The position numbers were made by a program, and so were the translations under genes. DNA of 64,000 bases from Atherix ibis (Eukaryota > Arthropoda > Insecta > Diptera > Athericidae), in contig OY282610.1 of the NCBI GenBank assembly GCA_958298945.1, positions 47,065,667 to 47,129,666 of the forward strand. The letters are read 5' to 3'. Below are positions 38,219 to 50,299 of the stretch, piece after piece; position 1 is the first letter of the stretch; each line of letters begins with the position of its first letter. The notes beneath the pieces are model-generated. The model was not told the DNA's origin. It was given only the letters and a program-made list of their open reading frames with translations, and did not search any database.

Positions 38219-40000
38219 GTTGGTAATGAAATATCATCAAATATGAACAACAACAAATAAAGTATATAATTTAAAAAAAAATAATAATCATAATAAAATA
38301 TAAATTAATATTATGTGTGTAATTATTAAAATTATTATGATGAAACTTCATAAAAATGCAAACAATTAATAAAGGACGAGTATATTTGTACGAAATAGTG
38401 AAAAGTTAAGCCAAATTTTTAGAAATAAATACAATTCGAAAGGAATTCATAGAAAAATTCTCAATTTCAAATACATCATACGAGTGTATAGGAAATTCAT
38501 AGCGGATAATAAGGAATAAAAATAATTAAAAGTTTTACAGAATTTGAAAATATAATAAAAATTATAATAAATTGAATGAGCCAAAAAAAAAAATCTTACT
38601 TATTCGAAAACAAAAAAAAAATTAATTTATTAAAGAATATTTCTGTCTAAGTTAAATTTTTAAAAATTTAGCAAAAAATTTCATAGTTTTTAATCAATAA
38701 AATATTACATTTAATATCTTCAAAATTTCCTGTTTCAACTATTACTAATACAGGAACAGGGTGGTCAAAATTTAAATTTTCTACTACACAAGAAAATATT
38801 TTCAACAAACGAAAAAAAAAAACGATATGAAACTAAAATGATTTAATTAGAAAATATTTATAATTTATTCATTATTATTAATTTGAGAAACTTTTAGTTT
38901 TGGCAAACAATAAATTTCATTTGGAATTGTAAAAAAAAAAAAAAAACTCATTCCCAAAATATATTTCAATAAAATGAGATGGCAAAAATTATTTACACCA
39001 AAAAAATATATAGTAATTTACCCCATTTATTTAGAGCATATTTTCCCCTTTTTACCCCATTTATTTAGAACCTTTATGACCATTTGTTCAATGCACTTTG
39101 TTTCAAACCAAAATGAAAATGAGTAAATTTATTATGGCAATTTAATTTGTCGAAATGCAAAATGAAAAACAACTAAACCCCCTCTCTCTAATATATATGC
39201 AAATTAGTAAAATATTCACATTATAAATAATCACATTCGTACGTACATCACGAATCCCTACAATTCACAAAAGCCTGTTCACAAAAACCCTTATTGCATA
39301 ATAAATACATACACAAATCCACTAGGAATAATTTTTGCGCATAATTTGAAAATGTTTTTAAAAAATTGTCACTTTTATCTATAATTTTATTAAAAATATT
39401 TAATCACCTCTTTTTGAGTTTGTTTTTATCTTAAAAGAATATAAGGGAATAACACTTTCAGAAATTCACATCATTGCTCATGTTGCTTAGGTATCAGCAG
39501 AAACATCTAAATCCATTGTGGCAAGATCCTAGACTACTGGAACCTTATTTGTAATTGAAATGTTACTACTTGGGTATCTTTATAAACGAGTATAAATACT
39601 ACCCCTAAATATTACTGCTTATCATAGGAACTGTTAGATTTCTACCTATAGTAACCAATAGAAAAATGTTTATTGACGTTTCAATAATGACGTCTCTGGT
39701 AATTATTTTTGTTCGATCGATCATGCTGCATTCTTTTATACCAATTTTCTTTTACTTTATCGAGTACAGTCTGCCTCTTTTTATACCTTTCTTGTTGTTG
39801 TTTCATCTTTAATTAAATAAGTCTTTCAAAAAAAACAAAAAACCTCTTTTCGTGGGTATGTTAAAAGTATTTAATTTTATTTTCAAAAAGGGCTACTTTA
39901 CGAAAGTTGCTGCAAAAATTTAGTTTTTTAAAACATTATCAATTTGGATTAATACAATTTTCCATTCGTTTAAACCAGTCTTTATAATAGTTCCAATAAG

Positions 40001-40068
40001 TGGAATGCTTTTTTCCTTACCTAAAGTAGCATTCGATAGCTACTTTAGGTAAGGAAAAAAGCATTCCA
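40001..40068. repeat. Perfect 30-bp inverted repeat, 8-nt loop
   Basis: Arms 40001-40030 and 40039-40068 are exact reverse complements, separated by attcgata. The arms contain a homopolymer T6/A6 and a cttacctaaagtagc segment. Absence of any mismatch over 30 bp means the structure is recent or maintained. It sits next to the mariner scrap at 40130-40480. In the cac transcript it would form a very stable hairpin. Confidence 0.95.
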
Positions 40069-40129
40069 CATATTTTATTTTTGATATTTGAAAACGTATA
40101 AATGTCCTCAATTTCATTTTTTTCCTGTT

Positions 40130-40480
40130 AGGAAAATCGATTGTCTGCTGTAGAAAAATCCTGGCAAACATGTTTTTGTATACAATTTAGCCAGATGACT
40201 TATCTTCAACACCAAAGTTGCAATAATCTTTTCCAAAACACTGCGGGTTTGTTGAGTTGTCTTCATTCCTAAGCAACCAAACACTCAATTGATGGTTAGT
40301 ATCTGGTTTATATGAAAAAAATCCTTTCTTAGTCAATACTCTCGATATCCTGAACCAATTTGGAACCGCCATCTTGAAACCGTTTAAAAATTTTCTTTTC
40401 CACCATTTCCCATGGAGCTTCTTTTTGAGCTAAAGTTAAATTATTTGAAATCCATTGAGCACAAATTTCTTTTTCTTTTT
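40130..40480 (-). mobile_element. Mariner-family scrap around the first catalytic Asp
   Basis: The reverse strand reads, with frame changes, CAQWISNNLTLAQKEAPWEM, then FKRFQDGGSKLVQDIESID and ISYKPDTNHQLSVWLLRNED. This parallels the mariner order 'W(V/I)PH.LT..QK', 'KF..G.SK.V..IVTGDETW' and 'SYDPET..QS..W'. The Asp motif itself is mutated (ESID then a stop). Only about 120 codons of the middle of the transposase remain. Confidence 0.65.
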
Positions 40481-40529
40481 AATTTCTGTCGTTCTTTACC
40501 ATTTCCTACATATCATAGATGTTCTTAGC

Positions 40530-41560
40530 TATACGGATTCCTACTAAAACCCACCTCCGTTTACATCAAATACGACCGTCCACGGAGATTGATATCAAGT
40601 AGTGCTTGATAGGAAGCAGAATGACTCAAACCTATTAACCTGTCGGAGCTTCTTTATTACTGATGTCAATCTGAGACAGAAGTTCCGCATCTTCGATTAT
40701 GGGCCAGCAATTGGATATGTGACATCAACATTCACTTTAAACCTATATATATATAAGTCCTGAAGCACCTACGTCCTATTATAAATTGGGCCATTTAGTG
40801 GTCCCTTTATCTATGATCTCTTCCGTTCCACGTGACTATGTCAGGAATGAGATTATGTGTTCCTTTGATTGATAATATCCAGTCTCGTTTTTATTAGATT
40901 TAATTCCCCTTCCGTTGTCTATGATATATTCTTCTTCTTTCATCTGCGAAAAGCTCGATTGGCGGCGGTATGGTAGCAAGAATATAGACGAGATAGTACG
41001 GAATGATCTTGAGACTCTAAGTTTACTTCGACGTTATACCGCCATCACCTGAAGCATGTAGTTTTCTATCACCATAGCTCCTGTCTATAAAGTGCATTCA
41101 TAGAGTATCAACTGTGGTTAGAACAGTTATTAACCCTCCGTGGTTAGACATGATCCTTGCTGAGCCATTCACAACCCGACCTGCCTTTTTAGCAGCGATT
41201 CTCATATGTTCGCCAAAGCTGAACCTGACGTCTATCTGAACTCTCAGATATGGTAACGATGGTTGCAAGATAATATTTCATTCACCAACGGTAAGAGTAA
41301 AATACGCTCTTAATTGCCTGCTGGTCACTAGTGCTGACTCGGTTTTTTTTATCAGTAAGTTCCATGCCTAATGATGATAGCCGAGTTCCGGATAAACGCG
41401 TCATACATAATATTCCATTACAATAGGCCGAGGATCGAGCCCTGAGGAACTCCACCACTGATGCTGTATCTTTTCATCCCACTTTCAATACCGTATAAGA
41501 TTGAACTGAATCTGTGACATTTAAAAGTTCCGAAGTTCGATGTGAATCCCATAGATGACA
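40530..41560 (-). mobile_element. R1-like non-LTR retrotransposon remnant
   Basis: On the reverse strand the piece opens with an RT motif, YSISGGVPQGSILG, at about 41435-41475, then an NIMYDAFIR segment. The YLRVQIDVRFSFGEHMRI segment (about 41210-41260) and AAKKAGRVVNGSARIM with SNHGGLI (about 41120-41210) follow. This order is characteristic of the R1/Waldo group ('YLGV..D.RL.F..H......KA......L.RIMPN.GG'). Further down are degraded pieces down to about 40530. The catalytic FADD box is deleted and several stops are present. The element is antisense to cac. Confidence 0.75.
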
Positions 41561-44500
41561 TCCTTTTTTAATTAATTAAAATGTACCCAATTGCTTACCG
41601 TTTGTTTTTTTAATATTTCAAAATACTCTAACTAAACATTCTTATCTAAAATAGATACGATATTTTAGTATATGAACTGACACCTTTGAAATAGCCAAAT
41701 TCATCCTATTGGTGAATTTATTATTACAAAATAAAAAATAAAACTTTTTTTTTTTTTGCAAAGTATTATCAATAATATTTTTTTTTTTTGTTTTAAAAAA
41801 TAAAAGGTAAAAAAAAAGGTTTTTTGATCACCCTGCATACTCTGAGGTATTGTATAAGAAATATTTTTATTTGACAAAATTTCATATTAACATAAAAACC
41901 GAAACAAAAAAATCATATCCTTTTTAAGTGAAACAAAATCAAAACGTATTAATTATTATGGATGGAGTATTAACAATCAATATTCTTCTTAAAAATATCT
42001 ACCAATTATTTATAGTATTTTACAAAAAAAAACAATTAATTAAAGATATTCTTAAGAAAATACATTTAAGGATATATATTAAGATTTATGTTTTTAGATA
42101 AAACCTTTCTGAAACTTTGTTTTGTTTTTAAATTTAATTTTATAAAAAAAAATCTACATCATTTTAAAAAATTGTGATAAATATTTTATTGTTTATGTGT
42201 ATGAGTTTAAAGGATTAGAAAAGAAATTTTACTACTAATCTAAGTAGAGTTCTAAAGAAAAAATCGACTTTTTATTTGCTTGTTAGTGCTTATTTAAGAT
42301 CTTTTTTATTAAGTTAAATATCTTAGATAATAGAAATTTTCTTAAGGGATTTATAGAGAAAAACGAAAAAATTCTAGTTTAATGTGAAAATGTTATAATT
42401 TAATTATTTGACATTATGTGATAGTTATTTATAGTTTTTTTTTTTTTTAAATTTGTCTGCCATTTGTTTTTTTTTTTTTTTTTTTTAATAGCTAAACAAC
42501 TCTGCGAATGGGACGAAAATTATTTCATTACATTTTAAATAACGCTCGCTTAGTAATAGTAAACTTCTTTCTTCTTATTGTCTTCCTTTTTTTATATTTA
42601 TTACTTACTATATATTATATATGGTATCTTTTAGAATTTTCCCTCAAAATATTAATATATTAATTTTTTCTATAACTATTTACGTCTTTATTTTTATTAA
42701 ATTTGATATATATATATATTTTTTTTTTAAATCTAACTAGCCATTTTTAGTGAGTGCTAAAAAGATGTGACTTATACTGTTGACTTGCATAAAATATAAA
42801 TAATAATTTTAAAAAATAAATAAACTGAAAATAATATTTACCTTTAATTGTTTACAAAATATATAAATTAAAAAAAAAATTAAAACTTTCCTTAAAAAAT
42901 TAATATTTAAAATAATTTATAGCAATTTGTCAACTTTTTCAAAAAGGATGTTCCAGAAGTTATGGAAAATTTATTTGCCAACAAATTTTACAAATGTTCT
43001 TAAAAATAATTTATAACTGTTAAAATTAAATTAATGAAAAGTTTTCAGTTTTATAGAATATAAAGAAAAAATTCTATCTGCGAAAATTTAAAAAAAGCCT
43101 AAAAAAAAAGCTCAAACTAGTAAATATATCAATTTTTTTAATACCATATTTATTTTTTTAAATCTCACATTTAGTGCAAATAAAGCAGATATTTTGTGTC
43201 CAAAAGTCTGTAGATTATATTTAAGAAGAAAAAAAAAATTACTTTTAATTTCCATACAAATTAATGTAAAAATCCTCTATAGTCGAGGACGTATAAGGTA
43301 TTTATAACACATTATTTAGTTTTTGTAGTTTATAAATTTCCATACAGCCATTTTTCCTTTTAATCAATTTTAGTATATTTAATTTCTGTGAAAATTTTCC
43401 TAATAAAAAGACAAGAAAAATTACACTTGTAAGTTTTACCCAAATTTTGTCATTTATTATTTTACTCATAAATTGAATGATTTTTTATTTTTCAAGAGCC
43501 TATTTCTTTTTTTGTTTGTTATAAGTTTAAAAATTGTTTTTTTTATCATACAATAATTATTAATTAATTTGTATTTAGTTAACAAATCCCCTTTAAAAGA
43601 GTTATTAAAATTATTTTATATTTAGATCTAAATAAAACTTTATATAAAGTCAATAATAAAAATGGATATAGAAAATTTTATTTTAAAAAAAACTATTATT
43701 GTTATTTTAATGAGAATATTTAATTATAGTAAAAAAGTTTGCATTAGGAGGTCTTCATTTAGCCGAGACTGTTTCGTCGAGGTATTATTTAGCTGCCGAT
43801 AAATATTCTGAGTGGTAATGGCATTAACAATCTACAACTAGCTTTAAAAAGAGGCCTTTGCATAAGTCCAGTTAAAATATTTCGAATTAATTTTAGATTA
43901 TTGTTATTAACGGTTTTTAGAAGACCTTCCGAAAATAGAAGTCTCTACCGAAGACCTCGGATTAATTAAAAAAATATAAATTCTTATTTCCAAAAATTAA
44001 TTTTAATAATGAATTTTTAATTCCAAAAATAATTCAAATAATAAATATAGAAAGTGATGGGGAAAAAATGTTCCAACTTTTTTAAATAAATATTTTTAAT
44101 AACATAAAAGTTTAAAGGTATTAGGGGTCTCAGAAAATTTATTTTTAGATAGTAACTCAGGTTTTATTCCTTAGATTGAAAATTATTCCAGATAACTAAA
44201 TAAATTTTTTTTTATATTATGTTCGGAAAAAACGGCTATAAAATTTTTAATTATTTTGGATCCAACATTTTTTTTTTCTTTAATGCAAACTTTTTTATTA
44301 TAATTGCAAAATTGTCTTTTAAAATATTAAAAAAAAAAAAAAATTATATATAAAAAATGTCATTTATATTTGTTTTTATTTTATTTATTTTATAATTGAA
44401 AATATCTTTTTCCTGTTTTATTTTGGAATTTATTAAATTCTTTTTTAAATTATTGTATTCTTGCTAGTTTGTTTTTTTTTATGATAGAATAAAAAATTCT

Positions 44501-45166
44501 ATATTCTTTTCGACTATTCATTTTTATTGCTCCAGGTTATTAGCGATTTTTTTTTTTTGAGGAAAAAAGGATCAACAAGAAATTACAAATTAAAGACATA
44601 TGAAAATAATAGAGAATAGGTGGATACAAAATATATTTGATAAGTACCATTAACCAACATACATATGTATATACGTATCGTGTATAGTAACTAACATAAT
44701 ATTGTACAAAAGCCCTTAATACTACCATATAACCAATAACCTCGATACGATCGAATCCTTTTACAATATTGTCACTATAAAAATAATTTCAATAAAAATA
44801 CTATAATAGCATTTAAAAAATATGGAAAAAGGATTAACAAAATGAACAAAAATAAATAATATATATATATATAAAAAAGCAAATCTCAGGTGAATCTTAT
44901 AATATAAACATATATTTATATATAACAGAGAATATAATATTAGCAACTATCGGAAGATATTATTTCTAATATTTAATAATGACAATTTTTATATAATTAT
45001 AGCTAAAAAAAAAAACAAAAAAAAAATATTAAAATTTAAAAAAAATTAAAATTATTGAATATTTCTTATTAAAAAAAAAAAATGGTATTTATAATTTTAA
45101 TTAATATTTATAAGTATTGGAACAATTCTAATCGATATAAAAAATTTCTTATATTAACAATTGCAG

Positions 45167-45250
45167 AACTTTTTTAAGGACCCATGGAACATTTTTGACT
45201 TCATTACAGTCATTGGAAGTATAATCGATGCCCTTGTGATAGAGTTTGGG
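45167..45250 (+). CDS. cac: cac exon: IV S2-S3 linker and IV S3
   Basis: Twenty-eight codons: [20 protein letters not shown] then DALVIEFG. This is the cytoplasmic S2-S3 linker and the S3 helix of domain IV, with the conserved Asp in NIFD that takes part in charge transfer. The acceptor ttgcag ends at 45166; the donor gtaaat begins at 45251. Both ends are phase 0. In related genes the S3-S4 outside loop that follows varies by small exons; a candidate lies 1.3 kb downstream. I did not find an exon with the IV S4 sequence in the rest of the window. Confidence 0.95.
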
Positions 45251-46569
45251 GTAAATATTATTATACATAAATAAAAAATATTTAAAAACAATAATAATTA
45301 TATTCATTTTTTTTTCTCTTATACTAATATTCAAAAGTTTCATCTATAAAAATATATTGTGTATCTATTTATTCAAATTTCTTTAATCAATTAATTCATA
45401 ATCCATTCTTATTTTCAATTTTGATTATTGTCAAATTTCTACAAAAAAAAAATTACGTTAAAAATATTTTTCTTTTCCTATTCAAAATCAACAATTTCAT
45501 TTTAATTTGTCACTAATTAATATATTTTCTCTTTATAAAAAATTTTGATTTTTATTTTATATCATTTTATACTTTTCGTACCATAAAAATCAAATTATAT
45601 ATTATATATACTCGTACTTTCATACTTAATGGAATAAGGAAGAAAAAACTTTACATTTATAATTTTCTCATATTATCATTTCTTCGACGAACAAAAAAAA
45701 ATGATAAAACTAAATTAATATGCATATATTAAATATTATAATAATATAAATACAAATAATAATTATTATTGATATTCTGATTATTACAACTACAATTTTT
45801 TATTATCATTTTAATAACTATTAATCATTACGAATTTATTTACAAAAATTATATATATTTATAAAAAAAATTTAACAAGTTATTTTTTTTTCTCGATTTA
45901 GTTGTTAATTTTTTTTTTGGTTTTTTGTTTTTAATATCATATATTTTAAGTTTTTACGTTTTTAAAAAATATATCTTTTCAATAATAATAAATAAATATT
46001 TATACAACATTGAGTTTATTGCAAATAAAACAAATAAAATTTCTACACAAAAAAAAAAAATAAAAGAAAAATATATAAAGGAAGATTAATATTGTATATG
46101 ATAAAATTTAGAAAAGATTCATTTAAAAGAGAAAATATTTACAAAAAAAAAAAAAAAAACATTAATAAATTAAAAAATACTATCAATAAGAGTAAGATTA
46201 ACATATATCTACATACATAAAATGGAGGTTATATGAATGATATCAGTGATGGTGAGGAGCTAGATAGCACAAACTAATAAATATTATTGAAAACATGAGG
46301 AGAAAACATTTTTCATTAGGAATATTTAATATTGAAAAGAAAAGAAAAGGAAAAATATTCAATACATTGAATTGAATCGAACAAGAAGGATAAATTTGAT
46401 TTAAAAAAAAAATATATATAGATATTTATACAAAATAATAACAACAACAATAACAACAGCAACAACAGCTCCAACAGCTCCAACAAGGATGGATGGTCAA
46501 CATTTGTACATATATACTCGTATATAGAAACATACTCGCATATATGAAATAAAAATAAATATATTACAG
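45251..46569 (+). other. cac: cac intron, 1.3 kb
   Basis: AT-rich; contains a CAA/CAG-type trinucleotide stretch at about 46437-46485 just upstream of the putative microexon. No transposon seen. Confidence 0.6.
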
Positions 46570-46700
46570 GAAAACAACTCATTCAACAACGTACAATCTG
46601 CTATTACTTCTTCTTCTACATACTATTACTACTACTACTATTCTACTACTACCACCACTTTCAATATTATTACTAGTACTATTATCGCTATTATTGCTAC
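46437..46700. repeat. Imperfect trinucleotide-rich region (CAA, then CTA/ATT types)
   Basis: CAA/CAG-like units at 46437-46485 and ACT/CTA/TTA units at 46600-46790 flank the putative microexon. They look like diverged simple repeats. Confidence 0.7.
46570..46590 (+). CDS. cac: Putative cac microexon in the IV S3-S4 loop
   Basis: The 21 bases gaaaacaactcattcaacaac encode ENNSFNN, bounded by atattacag (AG at 46568-46569) and gtacaa (GT at 46591-46592). Phase 0 at both sides fits directly after EFG of the 45167-45250 exon. In insect CaV2 channels this loop commonly reads EN-FIN or a similarly short polar segment before the VGFLRLF start of IV S4, so ENNSFNN is a plausible equivalent. The donor is weak (gtacaa) and the upstream tract is not strongly pyrimidine-rich. 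Its tiny size means the identification rests on position, phase and loop resemblance only. Confidence 0.55.
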
Positions 46701-47199
46701 TAATAATACCACCTACTGCTATTATAAACAATATCATTACTAAATATTTCTATTATTACTAATAGCACTACTATTACTCTACTATTCGATATAATAATAA
46801 ACATCCCTTAAAATCTAACTAACTAACTCGAAATATCTTTTTTGTCATGATTTTTGTTCTCTAACAAAAAAAAATTAAATAAAATTTAGACTATAAGACT
46901 TTAAGCATATAAAAACAAAACCAAAAATTAAATCAATTAAAAAAAAAAGTATCCTAAATTAAACGCCGGATTTAGAATCGGTTTCGATAAAATCCAGTTT
47001 CAAATATTAAAAATAATATTAAATGGAGTATCTGGTTTTTTTTTTTGATAAAATTCTCAATAGCGTATTTGTAGAAAGTCAGAATATGGTAATTTAACCA
47101 AAGCGCATGCAAAATTTTACTTTTTGCTTTCTTCAGTTTGAATTTTATATTTAAGATACATTATCTTAATAAAAGAAAGTCATAGAGGAGATTGATCAT

Positions 47200-47368
47200 T
47201 ATAATCAATTAACCTTCAAACATTTTTACATTAAACTCTCCTTTTTTCTTTGTTTGTATAAGTTCCATACTTGTGTTAGTACAGGCGAGCTGAGGTTGAT
47301 TAATTGTAAAGAATAAATAGACAGCCAAACGTCGCTGAGTATCGTTGATGACTGACTTAGTGTGAACA
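47200..47368 (-). repeat. Probable LTR segment of a Gypsy-type retrotransposon
   Basis: Reading on the reverse strand, a purine-rich tract gtggaggagaaa (47369-47380) is followed immediately by tgttcacactaagtcag, the usual arrangement of a polypurine tract and the TG start of a 3' LTR. The other LTR end is not certain, so the lower limit is a guess. No matching 5' LTR was found in the window. Confidence 0.5.
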
Positions 47369-47387
47369 TTTCTCCTCCACTTCAGAG

Positions 47388-49130
47388 TTATTCACCACAC
47401 TTGTGGTGATGTTGATCAACGTCAATTTTTCTCTTTACAGCTCGGCCATTCTGAAAACCTGGATCGTCCTCGACTCCATCATCCTGCTCACAATCATCTA
47501 ATTCATTATCATCCGGTGGGAGTGAACACCATTTCTTTATTTTATCAGACGCGTAAACTCCAGAATATTGCCTGACCTTTCTTGGTGCACCAGGGATGTC
47601 TTCTTTTAGGTAGCGTTCATTTCCGAGACATTTCGTAACTATGTAAGGCTCCCAATACTTTGGTTGCAGTTTTCTGGAATAACCAGTACTAGCGGGCTCA
47701 TTTTCCACCATAATCAAGTCATCGACATCATATATTGTTGGTTTGCGATGACGGAGATCATAACGCGTTTTCCATTCACGTCATTTACGATTGATATTCT
47801 CTGCAACTTCCAGTCTGATTTCGCTTTGAGGGAGTTCTTCGTCGTTGATGCCATCGTGCAAGTCGAGTATTACTTTACTTTTCAGGGTATCACAAGGCTT
47901 GAAATCAAAAATAATTTCCTGAGGACTTCGCCCATTTGTTCACGAAGTCATTGTATTTAACGCCCATTGGATATTACCCAGTAGCGGACGAGATTGAAGC
48001 AATGATAGTTCGGTTTACGCGCTCGATTTGTACGCCCTAGGAGTACGGATAGCTGATTTGACATGACGTATATCATGTTCTTGGCAATAAGTTCTAAAAG
48101 CTTTGGCAGTAAAAGCCGTGCCCCTATACGATACTAAACACTTTGGCGTTCCCACATAACTAAAAAGCTCATCCAGGACCTTTAAAACGGCGCTCGTATT
48201 TGTAGCTTTTACTGCTCGTAACACCACAAATTTTCTGAAAGAATCAGAAACTCCAAACACATACAAATTTCCTTTACTACTTTTAGGGTACGGCCCCAGA
48301 TGATCGACATGTATGGTTCTGAATGGTACTGGTTCGATTTCATCAAAATGTAGGTCCCCTTCTGTTTTACCACCCGCTTTTTTGTGATAACAGCATTCAA
48401 TACATGCTTTTAGATACTTGGTGACGTACTGACGCATTTTTGGGAACCAATACCACTTTTGGATCCTTTCTAACATCTTTTCCTTTCCGAGATGGCCAGC
48501 TAAATCGTTGCATTCGCGGACTATTCGCCATCGCACCATTCTGGGAACCACCCATCGCTTAGTATTATTGATTATTTTGAATAATCTGTTCTGCTCCAAG
48601 CAGAATTCCTTCTGCTTCGACAATTGCCAATGTTTCGAGTTCATAGCTGTGGAATTTGCTCTCACAATCAGTTGTGGTCCTGCTGAAATAAGCCACTGGT
48701 TTTAATACCTTAGCCTCGTCACGTTGAAATAATGTCCCTGCCAAACCCATCAAACTCGCGTCGGTATGCACTTCGTGTGGTTTTCCTGTGTCGAACCGGT
48801 TCTGCTATCAATGCCATTTTTAGCTGCATAAACGCGTTGTCCTGTTCATCATTCCACTGGAATTTCTCGTTCTTACGCAATAATTTCATTAGTGGTGCAG
48901 CTTTGAATGAGAAAGCCTGCACAAATTTCCGAAAATACGAGCATAATCCCAAAAATTGCCTAACGTCCTTAACGGTCGCTGGTTGCTTGAAATTTTCCAC
49001 TGCAATTGTTTTTATCTTTCCCAGACGGATACCCTCAGGTGATATGCGATGACCAAGATAATCGATATGTGTTGTAGAAATGAACACTTCTTAAGATTCA
49101 GCGTTAATTTGAATTTCCGCAAGTATTCAT
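47388..49130 (-). pseudogene. pol: Ty3/Gypsy-type pol remnant (RT end, RNase H, integrase)
   Basis: On the reverse strand the order is: end of reverse transcriptase (DYLGHRISPEGIRLGKIK, VRQFLGLCSYFRKFV, 48719-49087), then RNase H (MHTDASLMGLAGTLFQRDE, FHSYELETLAIVEAEG, 48565-48771). The integrase zinc-binding part follows (AGHLGKEKMLERIQKWYWF, ACIECC, about 48400-48540), then the integrase core (IHVDHLGPYPKSSKGN, 48290-48330). The second core Asp is changed: the reading is LVSYRGTAF where DRGTAF is usual. A GNERYLKEDIPGAPRKVRQY C-terminal tail ends at 47388. At least four frame changes and stops break it, and the N-terminal half of pol and all of gag are absent. No envelope gene was seen. Not functional. 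Confidence 0.88.
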
Positions 49131-49432
49131 TAAAGTATAAAAAAAAGAACCAATAACCTCGTTGAAACAAAAACTGCATCGAACAATATCTTTTGATGAT
49201 GATTTTTATCCTTCAAAGGATTTTGTTTATTTGTGAGTCGTCACAAAAGACGATTTTCTTATTAAAATTTTCGTCCACTTCATACTGCTCTAAAATCCAA
49301 CATTTGAACTATCAAAACTGAGACTTTAACTCTTAAATTAGTGTTCAGAAAATTCCGTGAAATATCTGAGAACGATTCTCCAGTTCCTGGTAACGCTTTT
49401 CTGGACTCTGGTGATATTCTCGGCTGATAGTT

Positions 49433-50160
49433 ATGAGAAGCTCCATCCACAAAATATTCTTTATGTATTCATTCAATTCTCATATAGATAGTTTATTATT
49501 ATTAGGCATGAAGAACAGAGTGGAATTTAATACTTCCGAAGTGCAGGGCTATTTAAGACGAAACCGAAATCCTCAGTCATTATTCGTGAATGGCACTTGC
49601 ATAACTGAAACCGAAAAAGTTTCCATTCCTTGTACGTATGGTAATGATAGACCTCATTGGAAAGACTACACATTTTATATTACGAAAAATTTTCACTCCT
49701 TCTGATCTATCAAAGGCATATATTCGCCACAAGCGAAATTACCATTCGCATATAGGGGCTGGAATTTCTGAAAAGTTTTTGTGCTTACTAGATGGAGTAC
49801 AAAATCAAGCAGTAAAATTAATAGTCGATAAAAATGTTACGGAGTCATTAGACTCCTTAGAACAATGCTGTCTTTTCTTATTTTATATTTTTTTCTATAA
49901 ACTCTCAGTAAATTGACAAGTTGCTTTCCATCCCTTCAACTATTTCATCGTATTGGTCCTTTCGCCAAAAATGCCCTGAAATTGTCTTTTCTTCTTTCAA
50001 TAATAATTTCTTTAACTAACGCAATAGTTACTTAAGATCAAAAACAACCAACACCAGTCCCTCTATCCGCTCTAACATATTTCATACGAACGATGTACCA
50101 GAATATTTTATATTGTATTCAAAATTCTTCAAGCACAAGCCCGGTATATAACAGAGAATT
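49433..50160 (+). mobile_element. LINE reverse transcriptase C-terminal remnant (jockey-like)
   Basis: The + strand frame from about 49680 reads FTPSDLSKAYIRHKRNYHSH and GISEKFLCLLDGVQNQAVKL, then TESLDSLEQCCLFLFY. Around 50070-50140 comes a NIFHTNDVPEYFILYSKF-like segment. The pattern (pairs of I/V, 'LLD.VQ..AVRLI', 'SLDSLEHRR…LFYRY') is that of the C-terminal part of insect LINE ORF2 proteins. Stops and frameshifts are present. It is next to, but oriented opposite to, the Gypsy-type remnant. Confidence 0.65.
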
Positions 50161-50299
50161 GATTTTAATTGAACTAAAATTTTAACTAAATTTATTATGA
50201 GTCTTAACGATAAAAGGCCCAATCAAAGATTATAGAAGATCTGCATTGGAAAAGCTGTCATAAGTTGTATTACATTTTTTCATATACTGTAATAATAAT

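Larger units (their letters stand above)
38219..45166 (+). other. cac: cac intron, 6.9 kb
   Basis: From the exon B donor to the ttgcag acceptor ending at 45166. A cluster of relics lies at 39950-41560: a perfect 30-bp hairpin, a mariner scrap and an R1-like LINE piece, all noticeably GC-richer than their surroundings. The flanks at 38.2-39.9 kb and 41.6-45.1 kb are AT-rich with homopolymer runs and hold nothing I recognise. Confidence 0.85.

Noticed and set aside
46600..46800. Trinucleotide-rich tract considered as coding for Thr/Tyr repeats
   Set aside because: Imperfect units, stops in all frames over its length, and no splice context.
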